The notes beneath the pieces are model-generated. The model was given only the letters and a program-made list of their open reading frames with translations, made no database searches and was not told the DNA's origin. A program made the translations under genes and the position numbers. Positions 63,209 through 64,000 of a DNA stretch of 64,000 nt are shown piece after piece; the stretch's first letter is position 1; each line of letters opens with the position of its first letter. This stretch comes from an uncultured Ruminococcus sp. Lineage in GTDB: Bacteria; Bacillota; Clostridia; Oscillospirales; Acutalibacteraceae. The DNA is taken from the NCBI GenBank assembly GCA_902786345.1, contig CADACB010000007.1, positions 86,195 through 150,194 on the forward strand. Direction: 5' to 3'.

Positions 63209-63915
63209 ACATTCTTAATGAACACTTCACCATATTGTAAACCAAATTCGCAAGCCGCTTCGTGAGTATCAAAGTATATATCAATCGAATTATCTGTAAT
63301 TGCTCCACCGCAGTCCTGTACTTCATATTCGTGACCATCAATATAGATAATAGTTCCATATGGCAACACATCAGGGTCGGCAGCTACAGTGTATCCTTCC
63401 TGTGCAATTCTACCGGATGCGGTATATACAATCGTATTCCCATATTCATCAACAGGTCGGTTATATGCACATTCATCACAACAGATTTCACAAGGACAAT
63501 AAGCTGTCAGTCTAAATTCGCCAAGACTAATATATTCCGGCTCTGGTTCTTCTATATATTCGTCACTTGCGTTTTCTTCCTCGACTTGAATACTGCTTTC
63601 TTCTGTAATAGATGATTCAACATCGGATACATCATTGGAAATTATCGTTTCGGTTGATACTTTAATATCTTCCTTTATCTTTACTTCGGGAGTTTCCAGT
63701 TTATCATCTATATTTGCAGAGTTGGTTTTACTTTTGTCTATTACTTCAATCTGCATACTTACTTCATTCGTCTGGTTTTCACCATCTGTATTTATATTAG
63801 TAGCAATAGCATATATAATCATTGAGAAACTAAACATAAAGATAAATGTTATTAGCCACAAAATTATAAATTTGAAAAACCTGCTCTTTTGGTTATAATT
63901 TACTTTTCCTTTCAT
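63205..63915 (-). CDS. Secreted or membrane-anchored 3D-domain protein (cell-wall active)
   Basis: AAAGGAAGTTTAGA precedes ATG at 63915. The 236-residue protein has a basic start, one transmembrane helix (FIILWLITFIFMFSFSMIIY), an acidic Ser/Glu-rich stalk and a C-terminal 3D domain. The 3D domain (FRLTAYCPCEICC, VAADPDVLPYGTIIYI, IDIYFDTHEAACEFG) carries the three aspartates. It resembles MltA/RpfB-type peptidoglycan-active domains, which would act outside the host membrane. Confidence 0.82.
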   Translation of the reverse strand: MKGKVNYNQKSRFFKFIILWLITFIFMFSFSMIIYAIATNINTDGENQTNEVSMQIEVIDKSKTNSANIDDKLETPEVKIKEDIKVSTETIISNDVSDVESSITEESSIQVEEENASDEYIEEPEPEYISLGEFRLTAYCPCEICCDECAYNRPVDEYGNTIVYTASGRIAQEGYTVAADPDVLPYGTIIYIDGHEYEVQDCGGAITDNSIDIYFDTHEAACEFGLQYGEVFIKNV

Positions 63916-64000
63916 TCTAAACTTCCTTTCATTATGGTCTATCCGCATTAAGCAGACAGACCATAAAACAATCTTTTTATTTACGCTATAAGTTTCTTTA
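63916..64000. other. Window end, no gene seen
   Basis: Eighty-five bases upstream of the 3D-domain gene. A TCTGTCTGC-type inverted segment is present (GGTCTATCC...AGACAGACC), which may be a hairpin. Nothing else can be supported. Confidence 0.3.

Overview
The window is a low-GC stretch of a large double-stranded DNA phage genome, or of a prophage. The likely host is a Clostridia-type Firmicute, perhaps from the gut or rumen. This rests on A+T-rich codon use, strong GGAGG-type ribosome binding sites, consensus sigma-A promoters, a near-complete phage replication set, a CI/ImmA-like immunity region and a tyrosine integrase. No virion genes are visible. Nearly all genes are on the minus strand in tightly overlapping runs. 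The exceptions are the divergent immunity genes at 26.4-27.9 kb.

Layout on the minus strand: 0-10 kb holds replication and recombination genes (Pol III alpha N-terminus, Cas4-like nuclease, primase, DnaB helicase, HD hydrolase, SSB, single-strand annealing protein) and RNA repair genes (kinase-HD protein, RNA ligase interrupted by an intein). 10-16 kb holds a cysteine desulfurase and two PAPS-reductase-like PP-loop proteins. 16-32.5 kb is a methylation region with a Dam-type MTase, an SNF2-like helicase, a beta-class MTase, SAM synthetase, a C5 MTase and a broken multi-module C5 MTase. It also holds RlaP, a TnpB insertion that truncated an ADP-ribosylglycohydrolase gene, and the immunity region. 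32.5-36.8 kb holds an HPr-like protein, LigA and a phosphoesterase. 36.9-39.0 kb is a compact CRISPR-Cas12f-like locus. 39-47 kb holds a Thg1-like protein, about a dozen tRNAs or tRNA-like RNAs, and many other structured RNAs around one large helical protein. 47-64 kb holds small accessory genes, an MFS transporter, the integrase, a replication organizer and a secreted 3D-domain protein.

Three systems stand out. (1) A 444-residue Cas12f1-like nuclease lies between two small repeat arrays. Each array has its own tracrRNA-like RNA, and the anti-repeat of each RNA matches its own array. (2) Two DNA methyltransferase loci carry the only G/C homopolymer runs of six or more that I found by eye. Changing tract length would restore or break reading frames, which is the signature of phase variation. 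(3) RNA-repair enzymes (kinase-HD, ligase, RlaP, Thg1) occur with a tRNA set in which several members have an interrupted, permuted or otherwise abnormal anticodon region.

Two recurrent upstream elements also mark transcription units. One is an AATAATTTAGAA-type block beside consensus TTGACA-N17-TATAAT promoters. The other is an AGAAYAACACGATWAC-type element without those boxes. A SAM-I-like riboswitch fits the SAM-centred gene content. Functions are inferred from motifs read by eye; no database search was possible. Several one-base frameshifts lie in homopolymers, so base-calling error must be excluded before they are treated as biology.
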